Source: WTXA01 sp964415195 (GTDB lineage Bacteria; Bacillota; TC1). From it: a DNA stretch of 64,000 nt. The DNA is taken from the NCBI GenBank assembly GCA_964415195.1, contig CAYPYD010000002.1, forward strand, positions 1 to 64,000, read 5' to 3'. The translations under genes were made by a program, and so were the position numbers. The notes beneath the pieces are model-generated. The model did not search any database and was not told the origin of the DNA. It saw nothing but the letters and a program-made list of their open reading frames with translations. Of this stretch, positions 17,736 to 26,900 are shown piece by piece (within the stretch, counting starts at the first letter, position 1; each line of letters begins with the position of its first letter).

Positions 17736-17761
17736 AGGACTGCCCTAGGGGGGGTAGTCCT
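17736..17761 (+). terminator. Hairpin after the GNAT gene
   Basis: AGGACTGCCC pairs with GGGGTAGTCCT. The T tract (TTGTTTTT) starts several bases later, so it is a weaker terminator than the others here. Confidence 0.6.
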
Positions 17762-17831
17762 AAATTGTTTTTAGAAAACAATTACAAAAAGAATTCATAC
17801 AAAATAGGTAGTCAAATAGAAGAAAATCTGT

Positions 17832-17871
17832 TATAATTTGGTTCTATAGTTAATAAATGTTATTTATTAAC
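17832..17871 (+). promoter_or_regulatory. -10 box and 5' stem of the triple RidA gene
   Basis: TGTTATAAT (extended -10, TATAAT at 17832-17837) is followed at 17849-17871 by an inverted repeat with 10-base arms (GTTAATAAAT, GTT loop, ATTTATTAAC). The repeat would lie at the very 5' end of the mRNA, where it could stabilise the message, or it could be an operator. Confidence 0.5.
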
Positions 17872-17900
17872 AAATTTTATTTTAAAGGGGAAATATATTT

Positions 17901-19172
17901 ATGAGTAACTATAACGCGGTATTAGGAAGAAATACGGAGAACGCACCTAAAAGTTCTCTAAGTTCACAAACTGTAGCTTTCTCACATTACAATAATCTTT
18001 CAGCACAATTACCTATTGATCCAAAATCAGGTAAATTAGTAGCTGGTGGAGTTAAGGCACAAGCTGAACAATGTTTTAAAAATATTAAGGCAGTTGTTGA
18101 AAGCGTAGATTATGCAATGACAGATGTTGTTAGAATTACAGTGTTCGTTAAGAATATCAAGGACGTTGAAGCTGTAGACGAAGTTTACAAAACTTTCTTC
18201 ACTACTTATGTTCCTACAAGAACTACTGTAGCAGTTGCTGCTTTGCCTATGGATGCTTTAGTGCAAGTTGATGCGTTAATTTCAAATGGTGTTGGTACTA
18301 TACCAAACGCACCTCAAGCTGGTGATTTAATCAAGTTGACAAATAATACTTGTAAGGCTCCATTAAGTGCTTTATCTACTCAAGTTGTAGCTTTTTCACA
18401 TTATAATAACGTTTCTGCACAACTACCTATCGATCCAAAAACTGGTAGATTAGTAGAAGGCGGAGTAAAAGAGCAAACTGCACAATGTTTAAAAAATGTT
18501 AAGACAATCCTAGAGAGCATTGATGTTCCTATGGACGATATCGTTAAAATAACTGTATTCCTTAAGGATCTTGCAGATGTTGAAGCTGTAAACGAAGTTT
18601 ATACAACATTCTTCCCAGATTCAGCTATTGCTAGAACTGTAGCTTACATGCCAGCAAGAACTGTTATTGCTGTTGAAGCTTTACCAGAGGCTGCTTTAGT
18701 TCAAATTGAAGCTGTAGTTTCACATGGTGATGGGACACCTCCTCAAGCAGTTGAAGATAGACATGGTCTTATCATTGAAGCTAACAATACTGATGATGCA
18801 CCAAAAAGTAAATTATCAACTCAAACTGTAGCATTCTCTCACTACAATCACGTTTCAGCTCAATTACCAATAGATGCAAAAACTGGTAAATTGGTTGCTG
18901 GTGGTGTAAAAGAGCAAGCTGCACAGTGTTTGAAAAATATTAAAGCAATTGTTGAGTGTGTTGATCATGCTATGGCCGATGTGGTTAAAGTTAATATCTA
19001 CTTAAAGAATATCGACGATATTGCTGCTGTTGATGAAGTTTACTCAACATTCTTCCCAGGTGGAGTTCCTGCTAGAAGAGTAGTTGGAGTTTCATCTATA
19101 CTTGAAGATGCTTTAATCCAGATTGATGCAGTTTTAGGTAATGAAGAGGGAACACCTCCAATAGTTAAGTAA
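17901..19172 (+). CDS. Triple RidA-domain protein (Rid/YjgF/YER057c family)
   Basis: This 423-residue protein is three complete RidA domains in one chain: about residues 15-132, 152-275 and 302-414. Each has the AxLPID core, a QxxQCxKN helix and the arginine equivalent to RidA Arg105: Arg107 (VPTRTTV), Arg253 (MPARTVI) and Arg392 (VPARRVV), each followed by (E/D)A. RidA normally forms homotrimers of about 125-residue chains with active sites between subunits and hydrolyses reactive enamines/imines to oxo acids. A single chain could fold as a pseudo-trimer. Domain 2 has an extra segment before its arginine. It is monocistronic, with its own promoter and terminator. A link to the deaminase operon upstream is possible but unproven. 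Confidence 0.93.
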   Translation: MSNYNAVLGRNTENAPKSSLSSQTVAFSHYNNLSAQLPIDPKSGKLVAGGVKAQAEQCFKNIKAVVESVDYAMTDVVRITVFVKNIKDVEAVDEVYKTFFTTYVPTRTTVAVAALPMDALVQVDALISNGVGTIPNAPQAGDLIKLTNNTCKAPLSALSTQVVAFSHYNNVSAQLPIDPKTGRLVEGGVKEQTAQCLKNVKTILESIDVPMDDIVKITVFLKDLADVEAVNEVYTTFFPDSAIARTVAYMPARTVIAVEALPEAALVQIEAVVSHGDGTPPQAVEDRHGLIIEANNTDDAPKSKLSTQTVAFSHYNHVSAQLPIDAKTGKLVAGGVKEQAAQCLKNIKAIVECVDHAMADVVKVNIYLKNIDDIAAVDEVYSTFFPGGVPARRVVGVSSILEDALIQIDAVLGNEEGTPPIVK

Positions 19173-19205
19173 TTAAATCAATAAAATATAGAATATATGT
19201 ATATG

Positions 19206-19246
19206 ATGGCTACTCTTCGGAGTAGCCATTAGCATATATTTTTTAA
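19206..19246 (+). terminator. Terminator of the triple RidA gene
   Basis: ATGGCTACTC-TTCG-GAGTAGCCAT is a perfect 10-base stem on a UUCG tetraloop, with a T run (TTTTTT) about ten bases later. The remaining gap to 19415 shows only a TACAAT -10-like box at 19365-19370. Confidence 0.75.
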
Positions 19247-19415
19247 AAAAGAACTCAATATTCAACAAATGTTTAGAGAACATAAGTGTCAACCATTGAT
19301 TGATTGTTGCTTTTTATCAGATTTACATTACAAACAAGACGTATCAATAAATTTAGAGATATAGTACAATAAAGGTATATAAAAAAATTATGATGAACTA
19401 AAAGGAGAAGCAGTC

Positions 19416-21116
19416 ATGCAAATAGAGAAACCAAGTAAACAGAACCTGAAAGGAATCATCATAGCCATACCGATAATACTTATAATATCAGCAGGATGGC
19501 TATACTTCTTTCAACCAGAACTAAATATAAAAAGCCCGGCAGCTGTATTAGTAATACTGATGCTAATAGCAATAAATGCCTTTATAATAGCTATCTTCAA
19601 ACATAAGAAGATTGCAAGAAAAACGGTAGTGAATCCAGTTAATCAAAATACAGTCCGCATAGTAGATCTTAAAGCCATAAAACTAGCCGGACTTTATTCA
19701 ATACTTGGCTTACTATTTGCTCTCTATCTATTAATAGGGGGAATCTCCGGAGCACATATACTAAGAGCAAAAGCATACGTTAAACAAATGCCAATGGAAG
19801 TACTTGAAAGTAAAGACTTCGCCGAACAGGTCAGCCCTGAAGCAATAGGCACCTCTACTCTGCCAATCATAGATAAAGAAATAGCACTAAGAAAAGCAGA
19901 GGGACAACTAAGTACATACGGAAGCCAATATTCTATTGGTTCAAGTTTCACCTTAATTAATATCAAAGAAAATGGTGTTGAACGCCTAGTTAGAGTAGCA
20001 CCACTAGAATACAATGGATTTGTAGTAGCTGCTACCCACTATAATACTGGATCAGTTGGCTACGTAATGGTCGATGTAGTAACAGAAGAAGCAAAATTTG
20101 TAGAAGTTAAAGAAGGAATTAAGTACCTGGAATCAGGACTTATGAATCGCAAACTATCAAGATATATCTGGATGCATTATCCAACAAGTTTAATTACTGA
20201 CTATTCTTTTGAAATAGACGATAGCGGCAACCCTTATTGGGTAGCTTCTGTATATGATAATGAAGTTGGGTTATTCTCAGGACAAAATCCTATAGGAGTT
20301 GTTTTGGTTAATGCTGTCAATGGTGATATTAATCGCTATGACATTAAGGATGTTCCAACATGGGTAGACCGTGTGGTACCATCAGAACAGGCAATGACAC
20401 AGGCCAACAATGCACTAACCTATAAGAATGGCTGGTTCAATGCTACCTTTGGTGCAAAGAAGGAAGTCTTTAATTTAACAGAAGAATATAATTATTTGTC
20501 ACTAAATGGTAAGACCTACTTGTATTCAGGAGTAACTTCACCTAATAATGCAGATGAGACATCAGTTGGCTTTGTTCTTATAGATCTTAGAACAAAAGAA
20601 ACCAAAATGTACCGTATACAAGGTATTACAGAATATAGAGCTATGGAAATCGCCAGGAGTCATCAAAGTGTTAAAGCACAAAACCTTAATGCAACTGAAC
20701 CTTTATTGGTAAATATAGAAGGTCAGCCAACATATTTCTTGACCTTAAAGAATAATGTTCAAAGACAATGGTATGTTTTAGTAAGGGTATCAGATGGTGC
20801 AATCGTACTAAACCAAAATTTAAGAACTTGCAAATCTGAATATATTTCACTCTTAACTAATCAAAACGGAAGTCCTGTAACCGAAGGTTTGGAAAGTGTT
20901 AGTGGAATAGTTTCAAGGGTTCGTGAATCTCAAGGTGATATATTGGAGTTTGTATTTGCAAATGATGTGGACAAGATTTATATAGTTCCACTTTCATTAG
21001 GGGTTGATACTAGATTCCTTCAAGCTGGAGATACAGTAACAGTTAAGTTTTTACCGTCTGATGATGGGACATATCTAGTTCGTGAACTTATTAATGATAC
21101 TTTGCGCATTAAATAA
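19416..21116 (+). CDS. Membrane protein of unknown function with a large extracytoplasmic part
   Basis: I do not recognise this 566-residue protein. It has transmembrane segments at about residues 12-30, 41-61 and 88-112, followed by about 450 soluble residues. The soluble part repeats a beta-rich pattern (VVLVNAVNGDINRYDIKDVPTWVDRV; FVLIDLRTKETKMYRIQGITEYRAMEIA), loosely reminiscent of PepSY-type modules, and ends with a small beta barrel-like stretch (VSGIVSRVRES...DTVTVKFLP, about 495-555). AAGGAG fixes the start. It is followed after 16 bases by another membrane protein and then by a secreted lectin, suggesting a cell-envelope operon. Confidence 0.7.
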   Translation: MQIEKPSKQNLKGIIIAIPIILIISAGWLYFFQPELNIKSPAAVLVILMLIAINAFIIAIFKHKKIARKTVVNPVNQNTVRIVDLKAIKLAGLYSILGLLFALYLLIGGISGAHILRAKAYVKQMPMEVLESKDFAEQVSPEAIGTSTLPIIDKEIALRKAEGQLSTYGSQYSIGSSFTLINIKENGVERLVRVAPLEYNGFVVAATHYNTGSVGYVMVDVVTEEAKFVEVKEGIKYLESGLMNRKLSRYIWMHYPTSLITDYSFEIDDSGNPYWVASVYDNEVGLFSGQNPIGVVLVNAVNGDINRYDIKDVPTWVDRVVPSEQAMTQANNALTYKNGWFNATFGAKKEVFNLTEEYNYLSLNGKTYLYSGVTSPNNADETSVGFVLIDLRTKETKMYRIQGITEYRAMEIARSHQSVKAQNLNATEPLLVNIEGQPTYFLTLKNNVQRQWYVLVRVSDGAIVLNQNLRTCKSEYISLLTNQNGSPVTEGLESVSGIVSRVRESQGDILEFVFANDVDKIYIVPLSLGVDTRFLQAGDTVTVKFLPSDDGTYLVRELINDTLRIK

Positions 21117-21132
21117 TTTTTAGGAGAAAACT

Positions 21133-21609
21133 ATGATTAAACAATATAAGGATAAAGAAAATACCCCTTTAAATTTCCACAATGTACTAAAAGTTTTTGT
21201 TATTTTGAATATTATTTTTAGTTTAGTAATTACTGGTGGGGCAATATTTGATTTATTTCAAGTATCCAGTTTTAGCTACATTGTATATTTCTTTTCCAAC
21301 TTTTTTTTCACTACTTTATTAAGTATTATATTAGTTCTTCTATATATAGGTTTAAGAAAATTCAATATTATTATTGTATATCTGGTTGCTGCCTTATTAG
21401 GAACTAGTATATTATTTACTTTAATTTCTTTAGGTCTATTATCATTATATAATGTGCTAACTAGTGGAATGATTATAGAGCAAATTTTCTATTTAATAAG
21501 AAATATTGTTGTCCAAAGCTTAATATTGCTATATTATTATAAGAGGATACCAATATTGGATCCTGATATGAGAAATACTTTTAGAAAAAAAGAAAAAGTA
21601 TTTGAATAA
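21133..21609 (+). CDS. Small integral membrane protein, unknown
   Basis: This 158-residue protein is almost wholly hydrophobic with four likely transmembrane helices (about 17-40, 47-72, 80-105 and 108-138). The loops are short and the C-terminal tail is charged (RNTFRKKEKVFE). No family is recognised. It is the middle gene of a three-gene run; the next start codon is 10 bases beyond its stop. Confidence 0.7.
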   Translation: MIKQYKDKENTPLNFHNVLKVFVILNIIFSLVITGGAIFDLFQVSSFSYIVYFFSNFFFTTLLSIILVLLYIGLRKFNIIIVYLVAALLGTSILFTLISLGLLSLYNVLTSGMIIEQIFYLIRNIVVQSLILLYYYKRIPILDPDMRNTFRKKEKVFE

Positions 21610-21619
21610 GGAGTTGAAA

Positions 21620-23617
21620 ATGATTTTATCAAGAAAATCAGTAATGAATATTGCTTCAATCTTTATAGCAGTGACAATGATTGCTGGTATTGGTATGTTT
21701 ACTGTTGCCCAAAAGGCTGAAGGTAAAACAATTGCAAGTAATGGGATTTATGGTTATCTGAATAAGCCAAATAGTATTGAATTTGATAGCTCAGGAAATA
21801 TGTACATAATTAATGATAATAATACTAGCATTTCTAAAGTAGCACCAAATGGTACCGTTACAGTAGTTAACAGTGGTGGTGCTTATGGTGCGTTTAATAA
21901 TATATCGGATATTGAATTTGATGCACCGGGGAATATGTATATTTCAAACTTGGGATCAAATACTATTAATAAAATCACACCACAAGGGGCTTTATCCGTT
22001 ATTGCATCTAATGGTATATATGGAACCTTAACTTCCCCAAGCAATTTAGAATTTGATGCTAGTGGCAACTTACACATAGCCAATAGTACACAGATTAATA
22101 AGATCACACCACAAGGTGCGATAACAGTTGTTCAAAGTGGCGGAATTTATGGTGATTTTGTTAAGATTGAAGATATCTCCTTTGATGCAACAGGAAATAT
22201 GTGTATCACTGACAGTGGTGCCAAAACTGTAACAGTTATTCCTTCAAATGGAGATGAAGTGTTGCTGTTAGAGTTTGATGCTCCAGTATATGATACAGCT
22301 TTTGATGCAAATGGTAATGTCTATATTGCCGAGTCCAATAGTATTCACAAAATCACTGAGAGTGAAGTTATTACAATCTCAGATGGTGAAGCTTATGGTG
22401 ATCTGAAATCCATAAGGGATCTTGAATTCGATAGTATAGGTAATTTGTATATTGCTAATACTGGAAACAATTCAATTAATAAAATAGTTAATTTCAGTGG
22501 TGTTTATGCTATCCGTTCCAAAAATAGTAATCTATTAATGGATGTATATAATGGAGGCAAAACCCAAGGAACTAACATAATACAATGGCCTGCTACAGGT
22601 GGAGCTAATCAGAAGTGGACATTTGAACTTTTAGACAATGGCTACTATAAGATTACTTCTGTTCTTAATCCTTCTTATTCTCTAGATGTCTATAATGCTG
22701 GAGCTGAGCTTGGCAACAGGGTTATTCAATGGACTTATCATGGTGGAACAAACCAACAATGGAAGTTAATAGAGAATACTGATGGTACTATTTCCTTTAT
22801 GTCTAGATTGGCTGTCGAAGGTAATGGTAGTATTGGTCCTACAAACTATCTCCTGGATGTTTATGGTGGAGGTAAGGAACAGGGTGTTAATGTAATACAA
22901 TGGACAGGACATTATGGTGATAATCAGAAATGGTATCTTGATTCTTTTGTGAATCATAATGTTACTTATGATAGTAAAGGTGGAAGTGCAGTTGCGGCTG
23001 GCCAAGCTGGAACTTATTCCTTGTTAACACAGCCAACAGCTCCTACTAAGGATGGCTCACTATTTGATGGATGGTTTAAAGATGAAGCTCTTACCCAAAA
23101 ATGGGATTTTTCTAAGGACAGGATGCCGGCAAATGACATTACGCTTTATGCTAAATGGATAAAAGGCTTCAATGGTACATATGTTATTCGTTCAAAGAAT
23201 AGTAACTTAGTAATGGATGTATTTAATCAAGGTCAATTGGAGGGTGTTAATATTATACAATGGCCAGAAAATGGTCAAACTAATCAACAATGGAAGTTTG
23301 AATCTTTAGGTAATGGTTATTACAAGATATCCTCTGTTCTTAATCCTACATTTTCATTAGATGTGTTTAATAGGGGCTTAACTCTTGGTAATAGGGTTAT
23401 TCAATGGACTTATCATGGAGGTACTAATCAACAATGGAAGATTATTGAAAATATTGACGGTTCTGTTTCCTTTATGTCGAGACTGGCTGAGGAAAATGGT
23501 ACTGGTTACTTGTTGGATGTCTACAATGGAGGCAAGGATCAAGGGGTTAATGTGATTCAATGGACAGCACATTATCGCGATAATCAAAAATGGTTACTTG
23601 AAAAGGTAGTAAAATAG
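21620..23617 (+). CDS. Secreted NHL-repeat / ricin B-type lectin protein
   Basis: This 665-residue protein starts with a signal peptide (SVMNIASIFIAVTMIAGIGMFTVA). About six NHL-like beta-propeller repeats (FDxxGNxYIxxxxxxxIxKI) occupy about residues 35-290. A first ricin-type beta-trefoil with QW repeats (IIQWP..NQKW) runs to about 450. A Listeria-Bacteroides repeat (VTYDSKGGSAV...TLYAKW) is at about 455-515, and a second trefoil continues to the C-terminus. The two trefoils are close duplicates. The product is probably an extracellular carbohydrate-binding protein. AAGGAG six bases before the ATG decides the start over an earlier in-frame TTG. Confidence 0.88.
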   Translation: MILSRKSVMNIASIFIAVTMIAGIGMFTVAQKAEGKTIASNGIYGYLNKPNSIEFDSSGNMYIINDNNTSISKVAPNGTVTVVNSGGAYGAFNNISDIEFDAPGNMYISNLGSNTINKITPQGALSVIASNGIYGTLTSPSNLEFDASGNLHIANSTQINKITPQGAITVVQSGGIYGDFVKIEDISFDATGNMCITDSGAKTVTVIPSNGDEVLLLEFDAPVYDTAFDANGNVYIAESNSIHKITESEVITISDGEAYGDLKSIRDLEFDSIGNLYIANTGNNSINKIVNFSGVYAIRSKNSNLLMDVYNGGKTQGTNIIQWPATGGANQKWTFELLDNGYYKITSVLNPSYSLDVYNAGAELGNRVIQWTYHGGTNQQWKLIENTDGTISFMSRLAVEGNGSIGPTNYLLDVYGGGKEQGVNVIQWTGHYGDNQKWYLDSFVNHNVTYDSKGGSAVAAGQAGTYSLLTQPTAPTKDGSLFDGWFKDEALTQKWDFSKDRMPANDITLYAKWIKGFNGTYVIRSKNSNLVMDVFNQGQLEGVNIIQWPENGQTNQQWKFESLGNGYYKISSVLNPTFSLDVFNRGLTLGNRVIQWTYHGGTNQQWKIIENIDGSVSFMSRLAEENGTGYLLDVYNGGKDQGVNVIQWTAHYRDNQKWLLEKVVK

Positions 23618-23630
23618 AATAATATATATA

Positions 23631-23665
23631 GACGTCAATCATTAAATTATGATTGACGTCTTTTT
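23631..23665 (+). terminator. Terminator of the lectin operon
   Basis: GACGTCAATCAT pairs perfectly with ATGATTGACGTC and is followed by TTTTT. Confidence 0.9.
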
Positions 23666-23740
23666 CATAACTAAAACTAATTCATCAGGTTGTATATGAT
23701 ATAATGATAGTAGACAATGATAAGCTTATGAGGAGGATTT

Positions 23741-23830
23741 ATAGATACATCAACAGGAAAACTGAAGACAAATCTGAAATATGCCAATTATGAAAATATC
23801 AATCATGTAATGCTTAAAATTAGTAAGTAA
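23741..23830 (+). other. Possible leader peptide or gene remnant before the glucan synthase
   Basis: AGGAGG at 23731-23736 is followed not by ATG but by ATA at 23741, opening a 29-codon frame (IDTSTGKLKTNLKYANY and on) that ends in TAA at 23828. In another frame, ATG at 23728 opens a 21-codon ORF (MRRIYRYINRKTEDKSEICQ...) ending at 23793. Either may be a leader peptide for the attenuator that follows, or the stretch may be a decayed gene. No family is recognised. Confidence 0.35.
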
Positions 23831-23834
23831 TATT

Positions 23835-23885
23835 TAGGTTTTCCTGAAAATTATGAATCCAAAACCTACATAAGGTAGGTTTTTG
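23835..23885 (+). promoter_or_regulatory. Terminator with competing upstream strand (possible attenuator)
   Basis: The terminator is AAAACCTAC (23861-23869) with GTAGGTTTT (23875-23883). The same left arm can pair instead with TAGGTTTT at 23835-23842, four bases after the small ORF stops. The three strands are mutually exclusive, as in transcription attenuators. The glucan synthase gene starts 70 bases later. Confidence 0.5.
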
Positions 23886-23955
23886 CTTTTTTGTTACAGA
23901 AATTTTAAAAGATATATGAAATACCGAAAATCAATTATTTAGGAGGAAATATATC

Positions 23956-26900
23956 ATGAACAGCATCAATGGGATATTATCGAATTTAGGAATATTTGTA
24001 TTATTTATATTCATCATACTATTTATTCTTTGGCTTTTACTAAAAAGAACCAGTTCAAGTAATAGATTAAACTCACAAGATGTTCTGCTTTCAGGAGAAG
24101 AACTAGAAAAGCATGCCCAAATCAAAGCCAGAGAACACACTATAACATCTCAACCCAAATACCAGGCCTGGCCTATTACCCAACTAAATGCCAACTACGA
24201 TATGATAATATCCGTATATAAAGAACTGAATGAAGACATACAAAAAAAGAGACCAGTTCCACCAGCTGCTGAATGGTTACTAGATAATTTCTACATAATT
24301 GAAGAACAAGTAAAAGGTCTTAGACGGGATTTAAACAAGAAAACTTTCCTCCAACTACCTGTACTAAAAAACGGTGATCTTAAAGGACAGGCTCGAATAT
24401 TTGCAATCGCCGTAGAAATAGTCTCCCACACAGATGGACAAATAGACGATAAAGTAATATTAGAATATTTAAATGCTTACCAAACACAAAATATTCTTTT
24501 TGATAGAGAAATATGGGCTATGCCAATAGTTATTAGACTTGCTTTATTGGAAAAGATTAGATTTCTCAGTGAAGATATTAAAAAAACAAAAAATAATTGG
24601 CATAAAGCAGATCGTACATATAAACAATGGCTCGAAAATGACGAAGAAGTTCACAAACAATTCTTAATAACCCTTAAAGAAAATCTTAATAAAATGGAAG
24701 AAATTAATCCATCATATATTGAACACTTACTATATAGCATCCGAAGATCTGGGAAGAGCAATGTAAATGTTCTGCGCATCATGGATAAAGTATTAAAGAA
24801 ATTTGGTACCACAACTGAAAAAATTACAAACAAGGAACACAATTATCAATCTGTTAAAACAGTTTCCATGGGCAATTGCATAACAAGTCTACATTTTATG
24901 ACAACTATGGACTGGGCAGATTTATTTGAAAATGCTAGTTATATTGAAAGAATCTTCATTCAAGATCCACTTAGTATCTACAAGGAAATGGACATTGATA
25001 CCAGGAATCATTACCACGCAAAAATTCAAGAACTAGCTGCAAGATTTAGAGTGTCTGAACTTTACCTGGCTCAAAAGGTTCTTGACCTGGCAAATCAAGC
25101 ACTTGAATCTACACAACCAGAAAAAAGAAACGATCCTGTAGAACAACGTACTTGGCATGTTGGCTACTATTTATTTGGAAAAGGTATCAAAATACTAGAA
25201 AATAGCCAAGAAAAGAAAATTGAAATTATAGAAAAACTAAGAAAGTTCGTACTAAATAAACCAGAAGTGATATACTTCACCTCTATAATAACCTTAACTC
25301 TACTCCTTATGGCAATCGTTGTTAGATTCACAGTCATGTCCACCGATATAAATTACATAGTATTAGCCATTATTGCAGGTTTAGTTTTATTTATACCCTC
25401 AAGTGAAATCGCTATAACAGCAGTTAACTGGATAATTTGCAAGGCAATAAAACCAACAGTATTTCCTAAAATGGCTTTAAAAAGTGGAATTCCAGAAAAT
25501 CTTAGCACCATAGTAGCCACACCTACATTACTATCAGACGAAAGTACTGTAGAAGAATTACTAGCCAGAATGGAAAGCAACTACCTTACCAATCGCGAAG
25601 ATAACCTGTATTTTGTACTAATTGGTGCCTATGCAGATTCAAATAGCACCAATATTAAAAACGGGAAAATTATAGTTGAAAAAACTATGAACGGTATTAA
25701 AAAATTAAATGAAACCTATGCTAATGGAAGCGCTGATAAATTCTATTTCTTCCACAGAAGAAGTCTTTTTAATGAAGAAAATTCAAAATGGTTTGGGTGG
25801 GAAAGAAAAAGAGGCGCCTTGTTAGAATTCAATGACATGCTACTTGGCGCTGAAGATACTAGTTTCGGTTACTTTTCAGCTAGCTTAAAACACCTAGCAA
25901 ATGTAAAATATATAATCACATTAGATAGTGATACCATACTACCAATAGGAATGGCCAAGAAAATGATAGGAAGCATGGCACATCCTTTAAACTGTCCAGT
26001 AATCGATAAAAAAAGGGGCATTGTAGTAGAAGGTTATGGACTAATGCAGCCAAGAATTCAAGTAGAACTAGAAAGTTCCAACAAAACCCTATTTTCTAGG
26101 ATCTTTGCAGGACAAGGTGGAATGGACCCTTATGCTAATGCTATATCTGATGTATATCAGGACCTATTTGGAGAAGGTAGTTATACAGGAAAAGGCATAT
26201 ATGACTTAAAAGTATTTCAAAATGTACTTAAAAATACCATACCAGAAAACTCAGTATTGAGCCATGATCTACTTGAAGGATCTTTTGTGCGAACAGGACT
26301 AGTATCAGACCTAAAACTAATGGATTCACATCCATCTCAATATAATGGCTCAGCATCAAGAATCTATAGATGGACACGTGGAGATTGGCAGTTATTACCA
26401 TATTTATATAATAAAATAAAAAATGCCAATGATGAATTAGTTCAGAATCCATTATCTAGATTATCAAAATGGAAAATTTTGGATAATCTAAGAAGAAGCT
26501 TAGTAGCTCCATCGTTAATGATTTTATTGGCATTAAGCTTTAGTATTCTTCCAGGAAACATATATTTCTGGATAGCTCTATTTTTATTACCTCAATCTTT
26601 ACCACTTTTGATTGGAGTTTTACATTCATTAATTCATGAAAGACCAATAATAAGAAGAATTAAAAGAGATAAACCTATAATAATTGGCTCAAAAGCAGAG
26701 TTGTTACAATTCTTGCTTAATTTAATGTTTCTTCCATATCAAGCTTGGTTGATGATTAAGGCCATAATAATTACCATGAACCGAGTCTACATTACCAATA
26801 AAAACCTATTGGAATGGGTAACCTCAGCAGAGTTAGAAAAAAAACAAAAAAACTCACTTAAAAGCTATATTATTAGCATGAAAACATCACTTATAGGTGC

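Noticed and set aside
17901..19172. Tandem DNA repeat or assembly duplication in the triple RidA gene
   Set aside because: The three domains differ at many codons and residues, so they are old duplicates, not an artefact.
10985..19172. Mobile element carrying the catabolic island
   Set aside because: No transposase, integrase or flanking repeat is seen; the tmRNA 3' end has no attachment-site duplicate that I can find nearby.
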